This document shows positions 10,476-23,675 of a stretch of 64,000 nt of DNA, piece after piece. The notes below the pieces were generated by a model that had not been told where the DNA came from, did no database searches, and was given only the letters and a program-made list of their open reading frames with translations. The position numbers and the translations under genes were made by a program. Position 1 is the stretch's first letter. Every line of letters begins with the position of its first letter. This DNA is from Macrophomina tecta (taxonomy: Eukaryota > Ascomycota > Dothideomycetes > Botryosphaeriales > Botryosphaeriaceae), in contig JAKSGN010000020.1 of NCBI GenBank assembly GCA_024180945.1, positions 186,001 to 250,000 on the forward strand, in the 5' to 3' direction.

Positions 10476-13032
10476 CTACGCATATCTCACGGACGGACCA
10501 GAGTAAGCCGGAGGCGGAGGACCGTACCAAGCGCCATTGGGTGGTTGCCCATGAGGTATGAAAGGTTGCTGACTCTCGTTCGGGTTCATGCTCATGCTCC
10601 TATTACCCGGAGCCCACGGGGGCGGCACGCGAGGAAGGGTGGGTGCCCTGCTGCCGTGCGAGCCGGGCCAGGGAGCGGGAGCGACGCCGCCGGCCGCTTG
10701 GGCAGCCTTGACGCGAGAACGCACGCGGCGGCGACGGCAGGCGCGAGAGATGCAGCCGAAGATTGCGAGGAGGAGGATGACGCCGATGGCGACGCTGACG
10801 CCGATGACGACGCCCTTGTGGTCTTCGATCCAGTTGCCGACTTCCTTTCCGAAGTCGGAACCAGTGCAACGACCCTACAATCATATTGTCAGACAAAGAG
10901 GGAAGGGTGAATCAGAATAGTTGGGAGGGGGGGGGGATACTTACGTTGCTACATTTGCCGCCACCACCGCACTCGGTACCATCCAAGAAGTTTTGCTGCA
11001 GGCTATAGCACACATTGGCGCCAAACTGCGGGCTAGCGCAGCTTATAACGCAAGTTTGATCGTTGCATGCGTACGTATCGTTGGTGCCTTGAGTATACGC
11101 CCCCAAAGCAGACTTGCACTGCTGGTCCCTGCTGGTACACTGTCCACTAGCGCACTTCAAACCGTTACCACAACTGGTACCATCTTCAGCCGTCTCGTCT
11201 GCAGGGCAGTAGGGTGAGGTTCCACTGCAGGTCTCCTGGGGGTCACAATCACCCGTAGACGCACGGCAGACGGTGTTAGCGGGAGCGAATTGGCAATCGC
11301 GGCAGCAATCTTCGTTGGAATCGTCACAGACGGCGCCAGTCCTGAATCTGCATGTGGAGGCATCGCAGCACGGGTTACTGCCACATCCTTCTTCCCCACC
11401 GCAATCACAGTCTTCACCTTCTTCAACGATGCCGTTACCGCACTGCTGGCCGGAAATGGTAGTGACTCCTCTATTGTTGGTGAAGCAATCTGACTTGACG
11501 CTGTTGCGGCCCATAGCGCTGCAAATGTTGCCAATAGAGCAAGCGGAAAACCTGGTGATACCACGGGCAGTGGAGGGGTTCATGATGAATTGCTCCCCGG
11601 CATCGCACGTGCTGGAGCTGAGAGGGCAGCACTGTTGGGAGTTGACGGTACTGCTATCGGAGCAGGTTTGGGACGTGCAGTCGTGGACTGCACCGAATGT
11701 GTGACCAGTTTCGTGGGCAACGACTTGCCATTCCGTATTCGTACGCGCGACGACGTTTGCACTGGCAACTGTCTCGCTACCGCTAGTCGAGTTCTCGCTC
11801 ATGGATCCCTGTACACAGGCTTGCCCAAGCCAAGCGAGACCGACGGCCTGACCGGTGGCACAGGTAGTCAGGAGAGTCCAGTGGGAATTGGTGTCCTGTC
11901 TGGCACCCCTCCATTCGGAAAACAAGTTGAGACGATCCTGGATAGTGATGCTGTCAGAGCAGTCCTGGTTCCAAGGCGTGCTTTGTTGAGGAGTTCCGGG
12001 GCACGATGCGTCGCTAACGGTCAGATTCTGAAGACCCAGAGTGATGTTGAAAGTAGATTCATAGAGATCCGAGGCCGAGTTCATGACGCTAATGACATTG
12101 GCCCTAGCTGACTCAGTCGAGTTGAAAGACGCCGTGTACGTGCAATCGGTGGCAACGCCAACCAGGGCGACCTTCCGAGCAGTAGGACATCCAGCCGTCG
12201 ATCCAATAGTAGAGACCAAGTTCACACCAGCGGAATTTCCAGATCCAGGCGTGGTGTCAAGCTGGCGCTTTGAAAACAGAGAGCTAAACGGGGTACTCCA
12301 AAAGCCTTCGTCGCGCTTAAGCATGCCGCCGTAGACAGGGTGATCCAGGTTCATGTTAAACTCAAGCTTATCCGAATGGCAGGCAAGTTCCGAACTTAGA
12401 TCGCGCCTCAATTCTTGGTGCTCGTAGTCATACGCGGTTTCCGAAATATCCGAGTCCCTCCACACGACCATGTATTCGTCGTCGGACGGCTCCAGCTCGG
12501 GGTCCAGGAGATGCTTGGTCGCGGTGTAACTCGAGGACATTTGCACATGGTGATGATCAAAGTCCAGGCTGAAGACGCCTTCAAACAGCGGATGCTTGCC
12601 GTCGCGGCGCACGGAAATGCGCGCCCAGCCCTTGTCTACCCATCTGGTGTTGGGATCGTCTCCTCTCTTGAGCCAGGCACGGCCCTTGTAGACCTTGTGC
12701 TCCAGCCGGTCGATGCTCTCCCTGCGCGTCACCTGGCCATCGGCACCTATGTATTCTATCGTCGCACCCTCTGCGATAATGTCATGGTTAGGTTCCAGGG
12801 ACAGGCGCACCTGGTGGTCGCCGTAGAGATCGAAGGACAGGTCAAACTCCGACAGGGCGGTAACGCGGTTATTGTAGGTGTGAATCCGGGGACTGCGAAG
12901 GACCTCCAGGGCTGTGAGTGGATTGCGGGCCACCGAGCTTGCGTGGACAGAGTCGAATAGGGTGGGGATGACGACGACTGCCGTCCAAGCGCACGACGCA
13001 ACCGCCGCGGCGGCGGTGCGGAGGAGGCGCAT
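10476..13032 (-). CDS. ADAM-type membrane metalloprotease (reprolysin + disintegrin)
   Basis: Exons 13032-10945 and 10874-10476 (70-nt intron, GTAAGT...GTAG) give 827 residues. In order: signal peptide; a prodomain of about 230 residues; a reprolysin domain with the zinc motif HETGHTFGAVHDC; a disintegrin domain (CGNGIVEEGEDCDCG onward, very cysteine-rich); a cysteine-rich segment; one transmembrane helix (GVVIGVSVAIGVILLLAIF); and a short basic, then proline-rich cytoplasmic tail (GPPPPAYSGP). This is the animal ADAM architecture, known in fungi as ADM-A/ADM-B and S. pombe Mde10. It should be a type I cell-surface or secretory-pathway sheddase or processing protease. The intron falls just before the membrane segment, so a retained-intron form would lack the anchor. 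Substrates are unknown. Confidence 0.93.
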
Positions 13033-13960
13033 GCTGTGGAGTTAGGGCGGCCGGGCTGTGGCGATCCCAGCGAGCGGCCGAAAGCACAGAGCGAGCGTGT
13101 GTCTGGTCTGGTGTTGAGGGGGGGGTGTTGTGGTTGGGGGAACGAGCGACTGCGCAAGGCCGTCAGGGTGAGCGTGTATTAAGACAACACGAGGTGGTGG
13201 GAAGCGAGCGGCTGGCGGCCGAGGTGGATGACGGCAAGAAGGCAGTGCAGGCAGGCCAAGGTCGGCTTGGAAGGCTTGGCGTCGCGCACTGGTGTCGCGC
13301 GCGCACATTCCCGCCCCCCGACTTCGAACACCCAGTGAGCGCCCCCCGTTGCGCGGGTGACCGTGCGCCCACGGACATATTCGTCTTATCACCGTGCCTG
13401 CCGCTCACGGCGGGGGCTGTGTCTGTCGCGGCTGTCGAATCTGCGATCGCCTTTCACCTCATGGCGCCCGCGAACGTGCAAAGCTCCCGATGGGAGGCGA
13501 TAGATCTCGTCAGCCAGCAGCGCTCGCCGCGCAAGCTGCTAAGACTTTTCGGCCGACGGGCTCTGCCTGAGCGTCCGCTCTGCAACACCGACGCCCCGCG
13601 CGTTCCAGACGGCGAGCGCGTCTCGCTTCACTAATCGCCCAACGCGACACCCCCTTTGATTCAGAATGCCTTCTTATTTCTCCGCACCACTGGGGCGTGT
13701 ACCTGGTCTTCCCAACACCTCCTTGCGCATGTCAATGCTCTGCCAATGGAATCATTACTGAAAAAACTGCACATGACGAATGCCCATCCAAACCGGCCCG
13801 CCGACACCCTTCACTGTGTTGAGCCGCCGCCTCAACGCCACTCGTAAAACAGAAGAACACTGCGGGCCTTCCGCCACACACAGCCGCCGCTAGCGTCTCG
13901 ACCTCCGCTTCCTTTCGTGCGACATTACCCTATCCGTCACGTCGTCAAGTGGGGAATCGT
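13033..13960. other. Intergenic between facA stop and ADAM start
   Basis: About 930 bp, GC-rich, holding the ADAM promoter and the facA 3' flank (both genes are on the minus strand). No further gene or clear TATA box seen. Confidence 0.5.
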
Positions 13961-16336
13961 TCATTTCTTCTTGCTCTGGTGCACCGTGTTGATGATCTTG
14001 TCAACCACCGAAGGGTCGGACAGCTGCACGCCAAGCATTAGTAAAGAGCCGAGTCATCCGAGCCACGCGTACATCTGAGCTTGGCTGCGGAAGGGGATCC
14101 GTGTGATTAGTAACTTACCGTTGAGGTGTCGCCCAGTTGGTCCTCCTCGCCAGCCAAGATCTTCCGCAAGATACGGCGCATGATCTTGCCGGACCGCGTC
14201 TTGGGAAGGTCCGGAACCACAAAGACGGCCTTGGGCGCGGCAAACGGTCCAATTGACTTGCGGACCTGCAAGATGAGATCCTTCTTGGTCTGGTCGCTCG
14301 AGCCGTTGCCCTCCTTGAGTGCGACAAAGGCATTGACGGCCTGTCCTGTGAGCTCATCATGGATACCGACGACGGCAGCTTCAGCGACAGAGTCTGTTCC
14401 AAAGGTTAGTATGCTTGTCTTGTTGCTTATTCCAGATTCACTTACGGTGCTCGATAAGAGCGGCCTCGATTTCAGCGGTTGACAGACGATGACCGGAGAC
14501 GTTGACGACATCGTCGACACGTCCACGAATCCAGTAGTAGCCCTCGTGGTCACGACCTGCGCCATCGCCAGTGAAGTAGTAGCCCTTGTACACGTTCAGA
14601 TAAGTGTCCATGTAGCGCTTGTGAGCACCCCAGACGGTCCTGGCCATGCTGGGCCACGGCTGCTTGAACGCCAGGACACCCTCGACATCATTTCCGTGGA
14701 TCTCCTCGCCTGATACAGGGTCGATGATTGCGGGCTCGATACCGAAGAAGGGGAGGGAGGCGCTGCCGGGCTTGGTAGGAGTGATACCACCCAAGGGAGT
14801 AATGACGTGGGAGCCAGTCTCCGTCTGCCAATACGTGTCGACGATGTGCGACTCTTCCTTGCCGACGATCTCGAAGTACCACTTCCAAACCTCGGCCGCG
14901 ATGGGCTCGCCGACCGATCCCAGCACTCTCAGCTTCTTCATCTGGTGCTTCACATGGTGGTCACCGGCGCGCTTCAGCAACCTCAGCGCGGTAGGAGCAA
15001 CGTAGAACTGCGTCACGCCGTGCTTCTCGACAACGTCCCAGTAGCGGGAGAAGTCCGGATAAGCAGGGGTACCTTCGAAGACAACCGTCGCCACACCGAG
15101 CAGCAGCGGGGCATACACGACATAGGTGTGGCCGGTAATCCACCCAACATCACCGCCGCAGAAGAAGATATCGCTCGGGTGAATGTCGAAAACGTATTTG
15201 CCGGTCATCGCGGCACCGAGCAAGTAGCCGGCCGTGGTGTGCATGACACCCTTGGGCTTGCCGGTCGAGCCAGAGGTGTAGAGCAGGAACAGCGGGTCCT
15301 CCGAAGCCATTGACTCGGGAGCAATGTAGTTGGGGTACTTCTCGACCTCCTCGTGCCACCAGTAGTCGCGGCCCTGGGTCCAGGGGACCTCAGAGCCGGT
15401 GCGCTTGTACACCAAGCAGTGGGAGACGTCGGGGCACTGCTTGAGCGCCTCGTCCACGATCTTCTTGGTGCCAATGACCTTTCCGCCACGCCTGCCCTCA
15501 TCTGTGGTAATAATGACCTTGGACTTCGCGTCGATGATGCGGTCGCGCAGGGAGTCGGAGGAGAAACCGGCGAAGACGACCGAGTGCACGGCGCCGATAC
15601 GGGTGCAGGCAAGGAAGGAGATGACGGCCTCGGGAATCATGGGCAAGTACAACGCAACAGTGTCGCCCTTCTGGACGCCCATCTGCTTCAACACGTAGGC
15701 CAGCCGGGAGACCTCGCGCAGGAGCTCGCCGTAGGAGATGGTGCGGCCCTCATTGTACTCGTCGGCCTCGTAGATGATGGCGGGCTTGTCGGGGTTGGCG
15801 ATGGCGTGACGGTCAACGCAGTTGTACGAGGCATTGAGGCGGCCCTCGAGGAACCAGGCGTTGTCGCCGTTGGCGAAGCTGCCCGAGTGGACGGTCTGGA
15901 AGTCACGCTCCCAGGTCAGCAGCTCGCGCGCCCGCTCGCCCCAGAACTTGTGCGGCTGCTCGATCGACTCCTTGTACAGCTGCTTGTAGTGATCAAGGCT
16001 CTCGAGATGCGGTTTTGCGGGGTGCTTCCTGCCAGCGGTTGTCAGCACCAGGCCGCCAATCGCGCGTCGGCGCGTGAGGAGGCTTGCTGGACCCCAAAAA
16101 ACACGGCGACGGAGGGGCCGTCCAGCGCAGCTAGCGCGGGGTCGTTGAATCGTCCTGCCCCGCCTGTGGCCGAAACTCGGCCTTTGACATGGACCTGGCG
16201 ACTCCGGCACCGCGCCATTGTGCGCAAGAGGGCGCATTACTTACTTGAAGAAGGCCTCTGGGATGTGGAAGGTGTCGACCTCGTGCGCCTCGGCCACAAC
16301 GGGGCCGGTGGGCGGCTTCACAGCGCCTTCGGACAT
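13961..16336 (-). CDS. facA: Acetyl-CoA synthetase
   Basis: Four exons: 16336-16245, 16028-14446, 14393-14119 and 14023-13961, joining to 670 residues, the usual length of fungal acetyl-CoA synthetase. The introns all show GTAAGT donors and AG acceptors and keep frame. The last exon adds only 20 residues ([16 protein letters not shown] then KKK). Adenylate-forming motifs are present: [12 protein letters not shown] (phosphate loop), [31 protein letters not shown] and the C-terminal TRSGKIMRR with the catalytic lysine. The enzyme makes acetyl-CoA from acetate, ATP and CoA in the cytosol/nucleus. It is needed for growth on acetate and for histone acetylation, and in Aspergillus is induced by FacB and repressed by CreA. 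No motif I can see proves the same control here. Confidence 0.96.
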
Positions 16337-18789
16337 GGCGGGTGGCTGGCAATGGGCTGAGAACAAAGCAGGCGCCGGCGCTGGCGCAAGAGGAGCGAGG
16401 GTGGGCCGGTGCGGCGGTCAGCGGAGGGGAAAGCTGGCGCGCGAGGGTCTAGGTTGGAATTGGGAGGAGGGGGGAGGAGTGACGGGGCTGGCCGGGCTTT
16501 TGTAGGTGCCGCGGAGGGGGATTCTGGTGAGTGATTGGGGAGGGAGAGTCTTCGGAGCGTGGTCTTCGGGGCGGGCGGCGGGTTTAAATGGTGGGCTGTG
16601 ACACCACGGTGGACACACGCGGTTGCTCGGGTAAGGGGAGAGCGGGCAGGGTGGGCTGGAGAGCAGCGCGGGTGGGCTGGCGCAATTATTATGCTGCGGC
16701 GCGGACGGTCTAGCAGTGGAATGGGAGATCAATGCAGAATCTGGGGAACTTGGGCCCTTAAAGCACACCAGCGGCGTCGGCGGCGCGCGATGCGCCCAGC
16801 GTGCTCCGTCACGGCGAATGACGGCGGCCAGGGTGCGGCTTACTGGTGGTGAAGTGCGGGGGAGTCTTGGGAGCTGGAGCGCAGGATGGGCTGTTTCCCT
16901 TAGCCCGTGAGCTCAAGGGACGCCAATCGCTTCCCCAGGACGTCACCAGGCCCGGCGCGGCGCAGCGCAGCGGCGGTCTCGGCTTCCATCCCACCAGCCC
17001 ATTTCCTCGGGTCGCGGGCCACTGGCTGCAACCAGGCAGCTGCCAATTATTCCTCTGCTCCGACGCGCTGCTCAACCGGCTGCCGCGCGCGGTCCGCCGC
17101 TTTCGCTTCTCCGGCCCAAGGGCACGGCCGATGCCTGCCCCACCACCACTCACGCGGCGCCTGTTCTTAAATTGCCGGATGCTTATTTCGCACGCCCGCC
17201 AGTGGTGAATATCACCAGCGCATCGCCAGTCCTGGCCTCGGCCCAAATTCGCCCCCGACCGCCGCCGGGACGCGCTGCGGAGCCGCCTGGCTACGTAGCC
17301 CTGCGGCTGGTCTGGAGGTGATGCGAAGACACCTGCGCGGTGTCGGCGCATTCTGCAGCTGCTGTTCCCACGCTGCTGCAGGCACACCATGCCTAGCTCG
17401 CTGATCCCAGTCCGCCCATGATCTGAGCTTCTGTACGCCCTTCGGCTGGAGTTCCTTAGCCAGCTAGCCGCCCGAACGACACCTGCCCGTCCATCCACCG
17501 GCCCCCAAACCGACGCGCAATTGAGCCGATGTCGCGAACGGCTGAAGGAAAGAAAAGGTGATGCGAAGGATTGGACGCTCGTCCTCCCGCTGCCTGCCCC
17601 CCGCAGCGCGCGGCCTGCGCCTACATAAATTGACCGCCCGGCTTTTTCCTCGCTTCTCCCCCCCCCCCCCTTTGCGAGACGCTGCGGTGGTTCCGGGTAA
17701 CCCTTCGTTACATGATGATCTTCCCCTGCGAGATGCTGCGCAAAGGGTTCTGTAGCACACGAGAAACCTTGTACCCCCACTCGGTCGGCGTTAGACCAGG
17801 GTCGAGAGCTTGTTGAGTCGGTGCTAACAGAGCACAAGACCGAGACGGAGTAACAGGATAAAAAAAAAGTGGCTGCGGCGCACAAAACAAGGGGCGTGCT
17901 TTCTGTGCGTAATTTGCAAGTACCGTCCACACAATCTGAGCGAGCTGCAGCAGCGGTACGTATTGCAAGAACTGCACCATCGTCCATCCGCCTACGTCAC
18001 GTCGCTACTATAAAAAAAAAAAAAAAAAAAGAAGAAGAGTTGTTGGGGGAGGCAAAGCTTACCCACACAAGACCGGGGTCAGCTGCATGGCGCCGCATGT
18101 AATGACTTTCCTCCCTGAAGTCAAAGACTCATGAGGGTGACAGAGCGCGCAAAACTCGGGCCCTGGGTGACGACGTGTTTCTCTCGAAGCCTACCAAGCT
18201 GCGTACTCGGCAATTGCAGAATACAGCAGCAGCCCAGCTTCGGACGACGGGAGCAACCTTAAACGGTCCAAGTGCTTTTGCCGGCCACGTTCACGTGCAC
18301 ACATAGAGTCAAGACGAGCCCAAGAGAAGGCTAAGAAATGAAGAGCTTAAGAACGCCTCCCAGATAAGAATTTCCAAGCGACGGGTATATGCAGAATAAG
18401 TCCAGATGGTAATCCAGCCCTGAAGCCGTGCATGCCTCTTTTCTGGAAAAAAGAAAAGAACAAACCAAAAAGCAATGTTGCCAAATCCTGCTGTCCCTCC
18501 TTAAGCCTGCATACCTCCGCTGTCCGGTGACCCTGATAATGAGTAGTGCAGCCTTTCCCAAGTCATGTGCCCACGCCATAATCCAACGCCAACGCTAAGA
18601 GAAAGAAACAGCCGGCTCCAATGATGTTTCCCTCCAGACACTAAAATGCTAATTTGAAATAGCTTCTTCCCAATTTCTTTTTTTACCCCGGAGTTTCTTT
18701 CCACAGAATCAACCGAAGAACCCCGTTTATCCGATTGTCCGTTTTCGTACGCGGAGCCCTTTCCCTCGGCCCAGCCCGGTTGTTCCTTT
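16337..18789. other. Intergenic, 2.45 kb upstream of facA
   Basis: GC-rich DNA between facA (start 16336) and the WD40 gene (stop 18790), both on the minus strand. It must contain the facA promoter. A 392-codon minus-strand open frame (17987-16809) is Arg/Ser/Gly-rich with no recognisable domain and is probably chance in GC-rich sequence. A C run occurs at about 17660-17671 and an A run at 18011-18029. Confidence 0.5.
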
Positions 18790-21700
18790 CTATTCTGTGT
18801 CCTCCGCCGGTGCTACCACTTGGTCACTGTCGCGTCTGCCAGAAAGCGAAGCACCGCTACCCTGGCTCAAGTGCCTTACATGCTTCTGCACGCTCTTGTC
18901 AATGCGACGGTCCAGGAGCTCAACAAGCCGTTCCGAGTACTGTTCCAGCAGTTTCGCCATCGCAGCCTCGTCCATCGACTCTGTCTTACTCTCCGGAGAC
19001 GCCTTCGCCTCCGCTTTGCTCTCCGAAGACGCCCTCACTTCCTTCGCCTTCTCGCCGATAGCGCTCGACGTGATCCGCAACTCGCGTTCAAGCTCCTTCG
19101 CTGCTTCCGCCGGCAGCTTCTCCTGGCTGGTTCCCAGCTTCTTTCTGAAAAGCCTCAGACTCTTGCTGAGTTGCTCAGCGGCTGCTGAAAGGCCTGCAGA
19201 TTCACGCAGATTCTGGTTGCTTCGAGTCTTAGAGCGAGATGAACCGAAAGACGGCCTGCGCAGGGAATGGTGGGAACCCTTTGGGCTATGGTGTGGAGCC
19301 GAAACCTTGGGGCTGCTCGCCGCATGCGCGTGCTTGAGCGTCGGACTAGGCGGTGAAGGTGATCGATTGCTGCGCATCTGCTTGCGACTGTTCGAGCTGT
19401 GAAGAGGATGATGATTATCCTTCGCTACGGGAGAGGGGTCCAGTTTCGGTGCTGAACCTCCGTGCAGTGACATCTTGGAAGATTTCTTGCGCAAGGTGCC
19501 GGTGGGAGAGCGGCCGCCTGTGGGAGTGCCGGCCTCATCATCGCCGGAACGTTGGTACTTGGCAATTTCGGACTGAGATAGTACGCGGCGGATTGGAGGC
19601 CTGCTCGATAGCAGATCTTTGTTTGGTGTCGAAACGCCTGCCAGGTCCAAGTTCTTCGTAATGTCGTACGAATTGGAGCGGGAAACGGCTGGTTTGAAGT
19701 CCAGGTTCCAGACGAAAATGGTGCCATCAACGGCCACAGTCACGAGAGCATTCTGGCCAACAACGCCGTCTCCGCCATTCAGCGAGATCAAAGCAATATC
19801 AGTTACGCCTTCCGTATGACCCCAGTCGCGGCCAAGAAGATTCCCGTTCTCTTCGTAAATTCGGACGGACTTGTCCGTGCTCGAAACGCCAGCAATGATT
19901 CCTTGGCCCTTGACGTTGGTAAAATGTACGAGATCTGAGAGCACAACAGCGTCTCCGCCATCCGGATCAGCCGACTTGAAGGAACTGATTGGCTGACCGG
20001 TGCTAACGTCGTACTTGTGGACCTGGCGATCAATAGAAGATATCACAAGGATGTTTGGGTTCTCCACGTCGAATACCATGGATACCGGCGTTGATTTCAG
20101 GGTAATGGTGCGGGCGATGAGGAAGGCTTTGAGAACGTTGCCATCCTCTTCTCTGGTCATATAGTCACGAACGACGACAGTCCTGTCGGCGGAGCAAGAC
20201 AGCAAACGTGAACCATCCTTGGAGAACAACACGCCAGTGACGGCCCCGACATGCTCATCAAGGGTTTGAAGAAGGTCTAAAGTGTCGCCGTTCTTCTGGA
20301 AGACCTGGACTGTCCGATCCCTTGCAGATGTCACAATGAAGGTTGTCTCGCCCTCATGTATCTCAATGTCGGTGATCTCGCTTCCATGGGCCTTCAAGCT
20401 GCAGGTGTGCTTGCCGGTCTTGCCGTCGATAATGCTGAAGAACTGGTCAGTAACTGGCACCATAGCAAACGGGAAAGCATAACTGACCTGAGCACACCAT
20501 ACTTGTCTCCAGTAGCGATGAAGTCGACGTGAGGAGATGGTTCAATCGTCCTGAGTTCGTTGGCCTCATCGCAGTTGTCGAGTTGCTCTAGGTGAACCTT
20601 GATGTCGCCTTTGACGGTTCCGTCGGGGCACCAGAATTTGACAAGGCCGTCTGCTGACCAGGTAACAAAAGATGCATCAAAAGTGTTAGAAAGGGGAAGG
20701 GAATGGACGCCCAAAACTCCGTCGCCCTGGGCGGGCAACTGTTGGACAACTTTGTTTTTAGATGCGTCACCGTCTGTACCGACTTCCAGAAGACGAATAG
20801 CCCTCCTAGAATCGACCGATACGAGGAGATCGCTAATGGGTGCCATGGCGATAATGTAAGGAGTGTCGTGGTGGAACTTCGGGCTGGTGGGCGATCTAGG
20901 GGGCGATCCAGGAGGTGACTCGTCCCGCGACGTCGGGGAAGATGGCGGGGCAACATCAAGTAGCTTGCTAACTTCCATAGTTGACATGTCGCCGTTCAAG
21001 CCAGCAATGTGCAGCAGCCCCTTGGAGTCCGCAGCCAGCGCCGTCACGCCGAAGTCCACGGAAGCTACCTTGAATAGCCGTTGAGCACGGTCCGAATCAT
21101 CGAGGAGACAGATGTCGCCCTTCTCAGTTGAAACGATGGCTTTGGAATCAGACACGGCGACAATGGACGTAAAGTTCTGCTCAACCAGAGAGCCCAGGAT
21201 GCAGTTCCTTCCAGGTAGAGTGATGTTGTCTTCACGATGCTTCGGCTTACTCTGCTGATGGTGCTCGGCCTCATCAACGCGCCAGACCTTGGCGTGCCTC
21301 GTTCCCACCAAGACGAGACTGTTGCCGAGCCATGTCATCTTGTTGATGTGGTTGGTGCACCTGTTGCTAGCGTGAAGTGTTGCGGCACCGGTACGGGGGT
21401 TCAAGCTCCAGATATAAAGGAAACCATCGTTGGCAGCACCCAAACTGGCAAGATACTTGGAGTCCGGGCTAAATGAGACGCACCGGACACCAAAATTATG
21501 TTCGGATATGGTGGTGATGGGCGTGTCCTGAGCCGCATCCGGAGCGGTTGAGAAGACCAGAACCCTGGGCTTGTACCCCGTCTGAAGATGCGTTAGCGAC
21601 GCAGCCCCTGCGCTCTCGACCACGCGAAGCTCACCTCTCCGACAGCGATGTATTTCCCATCCCTGCTGAATGCTACGCACGAGGCAGCCTTGATGCGGTC

Positions 21701-22159
21701 CTTTGCAGAGGTCGACTTTCCACCTGGCGAATTAGCCCAATCGGCGCCGGCTGAACCATGGTGAGAAGCTCCTACACCGGCATCTCTCGAAGACGCAGCA
21801 CCGCTCCGGCGGGAATCAGAGGCGGGAGTTCCGTAGGCGGGGGAAGCGGTGTTGAGGGCCTCGGTGGTGGGGTGGGCGCGGAAGAATCGTTGGGAGACGT
21901 TGAGGCGGTCGTCGAGGGTGGCTACGACGGCGGCCGCGCCCGCGGTGAAGGCAACCTGGCGGTCATTGGGCAGGCTGTCGAAGGCGTTGGCCGAGCTAAT
22001 GGTCGAGCCGACGACCTGGCGGAGCGACAACATGTGGTCGGATCGGCTCGGCCTGCTTGGAATGGGTCGGAGGGGGCCGGACTTGCTAAAGGGCGAACTG
22101 GCGGGGGTGAGACGAAAGGCAGGGTTCATAACTGTCTGGTGAAGCGGTGAGTGTGCCAT
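18790..22159 (-). CDS. Large WD40 protein, MABP1/WDR62-like
   Basis: Exons 22159-21635, 21581-20488 and 20434-18790, separated by two 53-nt introns, give about 1087 residues. A second in-frame ATG at 22129 would remove ten residues and may be the true start. The first two thirds are WD40-type repeats in two blocks, with units such as VRCVSFSPDSKYLAS...YIW, VTGVLFSKDGSRLLSCSADRTV and ALVTVAVDGTIFVWNL, consistent with two tandem beta-propellers. The remainder is Ser/Pro-rich and disordered, ending in a predicted coiled coil (MAKLLEQYSERLVELLDRRI). This layout matches animal MAPKBP1/WDR62 scaffold proteins, whose coiled-coil tails dimerise and which work at JNK signalling and spindle poles. The fungal function is not known to me. 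Confidence 0.8.
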
Positions 22160-23675
22160 CCTGGGACATGGTCCGTTCTGCAGTACAGCTCATACCACGC
22201 TGATGTGGGTATCTGAATGCGGTGTGGGCGGGCGGACAGCATTTCAGAACCCCACCTGCACGCCCAGCAGTTGCGCCTTCCTTCCCTGCAGAACAATGGC
22301 TGCCGCGGCTGCTGTCGCGGTCGCTGGTGTCGTCACGGTGACAGCGCGGGCGGAATGCGGGTGGCTTGGCAGGAGTGCGCTGGAGGAGGGCGGGACGGCG
22401 CAAAAAAGGAAACGCAGGAAAGACGAGCGGGCAGGCGCAGACGGCGAGCGAGGCGCGGGGCCAAAGGAAAATTAAGGAAAGGAAGAAAGGGTATAATGAG
22501 CGACTGAGGTGCAGAGCTTGGCCGCCCGAGGGCGCGACGGCGTTATTAGCGGTGTTGCAGCGGCGCGCCGTTGGCTTTCTTGCAATTCCGGAACGCAGGC
22601 CGGCGCGGGCGTGTGGTGTTGGCTGTGGCCCTGCTTCAGGGGTCGCACGGGCCAGGCTTAAAGAAAGAACACCCCCAAGCCTCCGCATTTCGCGATGGCG
22701 ATCATCATCATCATCACCGTCACCCCCCGCCCCGCGCTGGTGTTGCTCGCGCGTGTCTGTACAACGGCAACCCGAGCGCCCGCTGCAGCCTTTCCCCGCC
22801 ACCATGCAGCTGCTCCATCGCCCGTCGCCCATCGCCCATCGCGAGCCACGCGGCCCCCTGCATGACATCATTTCCGACGCTATGCCGCGCCTGAACGCGT
22901 TATGTCTGAAGCACCAATGCTATGGCAATGCTTGCCGTATGCTCGACTCCCATCGTGCCTCAGGGCCCTCAGCGTTCAGGCCATGGGGCATCCCGACCTC
23001 TCCAGCAAGTGCGGTCAGGGTGAGATGAGACATCATTTCCGAACAGTCGGGCTACTAGAGATAGCAGCAAGGCCAGCGGTCGCCAACCCATCACAAGCTG
23101 GCTCCGGATCTGGCAGAGCCAGCTGGCATTCCGGCATGTGACGCCTAGAGTCTGCTCCTGTGCGCGCAGTTCGTCGGCCGAGAAGAGCGAATCCCACGGC
23201 AGAGCATGGCTGGCGGGCGGAAGCTCATCTGCCCCGGAAGAACTCGAACTGCAGGAACCGTCGAAGCACATGGTCCGATGCTGCATCCAGGGTGCTCCGT
23301 CGGGCGCCCCCTCTCCGAAAGAGCCTTGAGAGATCGTTTGGAACACAGCATGCGTGCGATAGGCTCATTCTTCATGTCCCGCCCCGCTAAAACATCAAGC
23401 GAGCGGCCCGCATGGCTTCGGACTGAAGATGCGCCTTCGCGAGTGTGACCAAGACGCCTCATTGCGGCTGACACGCCCAATCGGGAAAGGCTGCGCCCGC
23501 ACGCCAGCCTTCTCCGCAATCCTTCAAGATGCATGCAACATCACCAAATACGGCCCGCTCGCCTCCCCGGTAGTACTGCGAGCTGCCTGAATCCTTCACT
23601 GTTGCTTGGATATAAATCGGGCCGCCTCTCAGATGCCTGTCTGGTGCTCTTGGCTTCTCAGCTCGATCTGATGCC
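22160..23675. other. Intergenic, divergent promoter of WD40 and GMC genes
   Basis: About 1.5 kb between divergently transcribed genes. Open frames at 22086-22871 (minus) and 22366-23028 (plus) overlap on opposite strands and are Arg/Pro/Ala-rich; I do not accept either as coding. A short (ATC)n/(CATCAC) run lies at about 22700-22730. Confidence 0.5.
23611..23616 (+). promoter_or_regulatory. TATA box of the GMC oxidoreductase gene
   Basis: TATAAA within GGATATAAATCGG, 60 bp upstream of the ATG at 23676. Confidence 0.55.

Noticed and set aside
16809..17987. Minus-strand open frame of 392 codons as a gene
   Set aside because: No domain, no start context, Arg/Ser/Gly-rich GC-driven composition and position inside the facA promoter region. 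Kept only as a low-interest finding.
22086..23028. Open frames on both strands upstream of the GMC gene
   Set aside because: They overlap on opposite strands and are Arg/Pro/Ala-rich, with no recognisable protein features; typical of GC-rich intergenic DNA.
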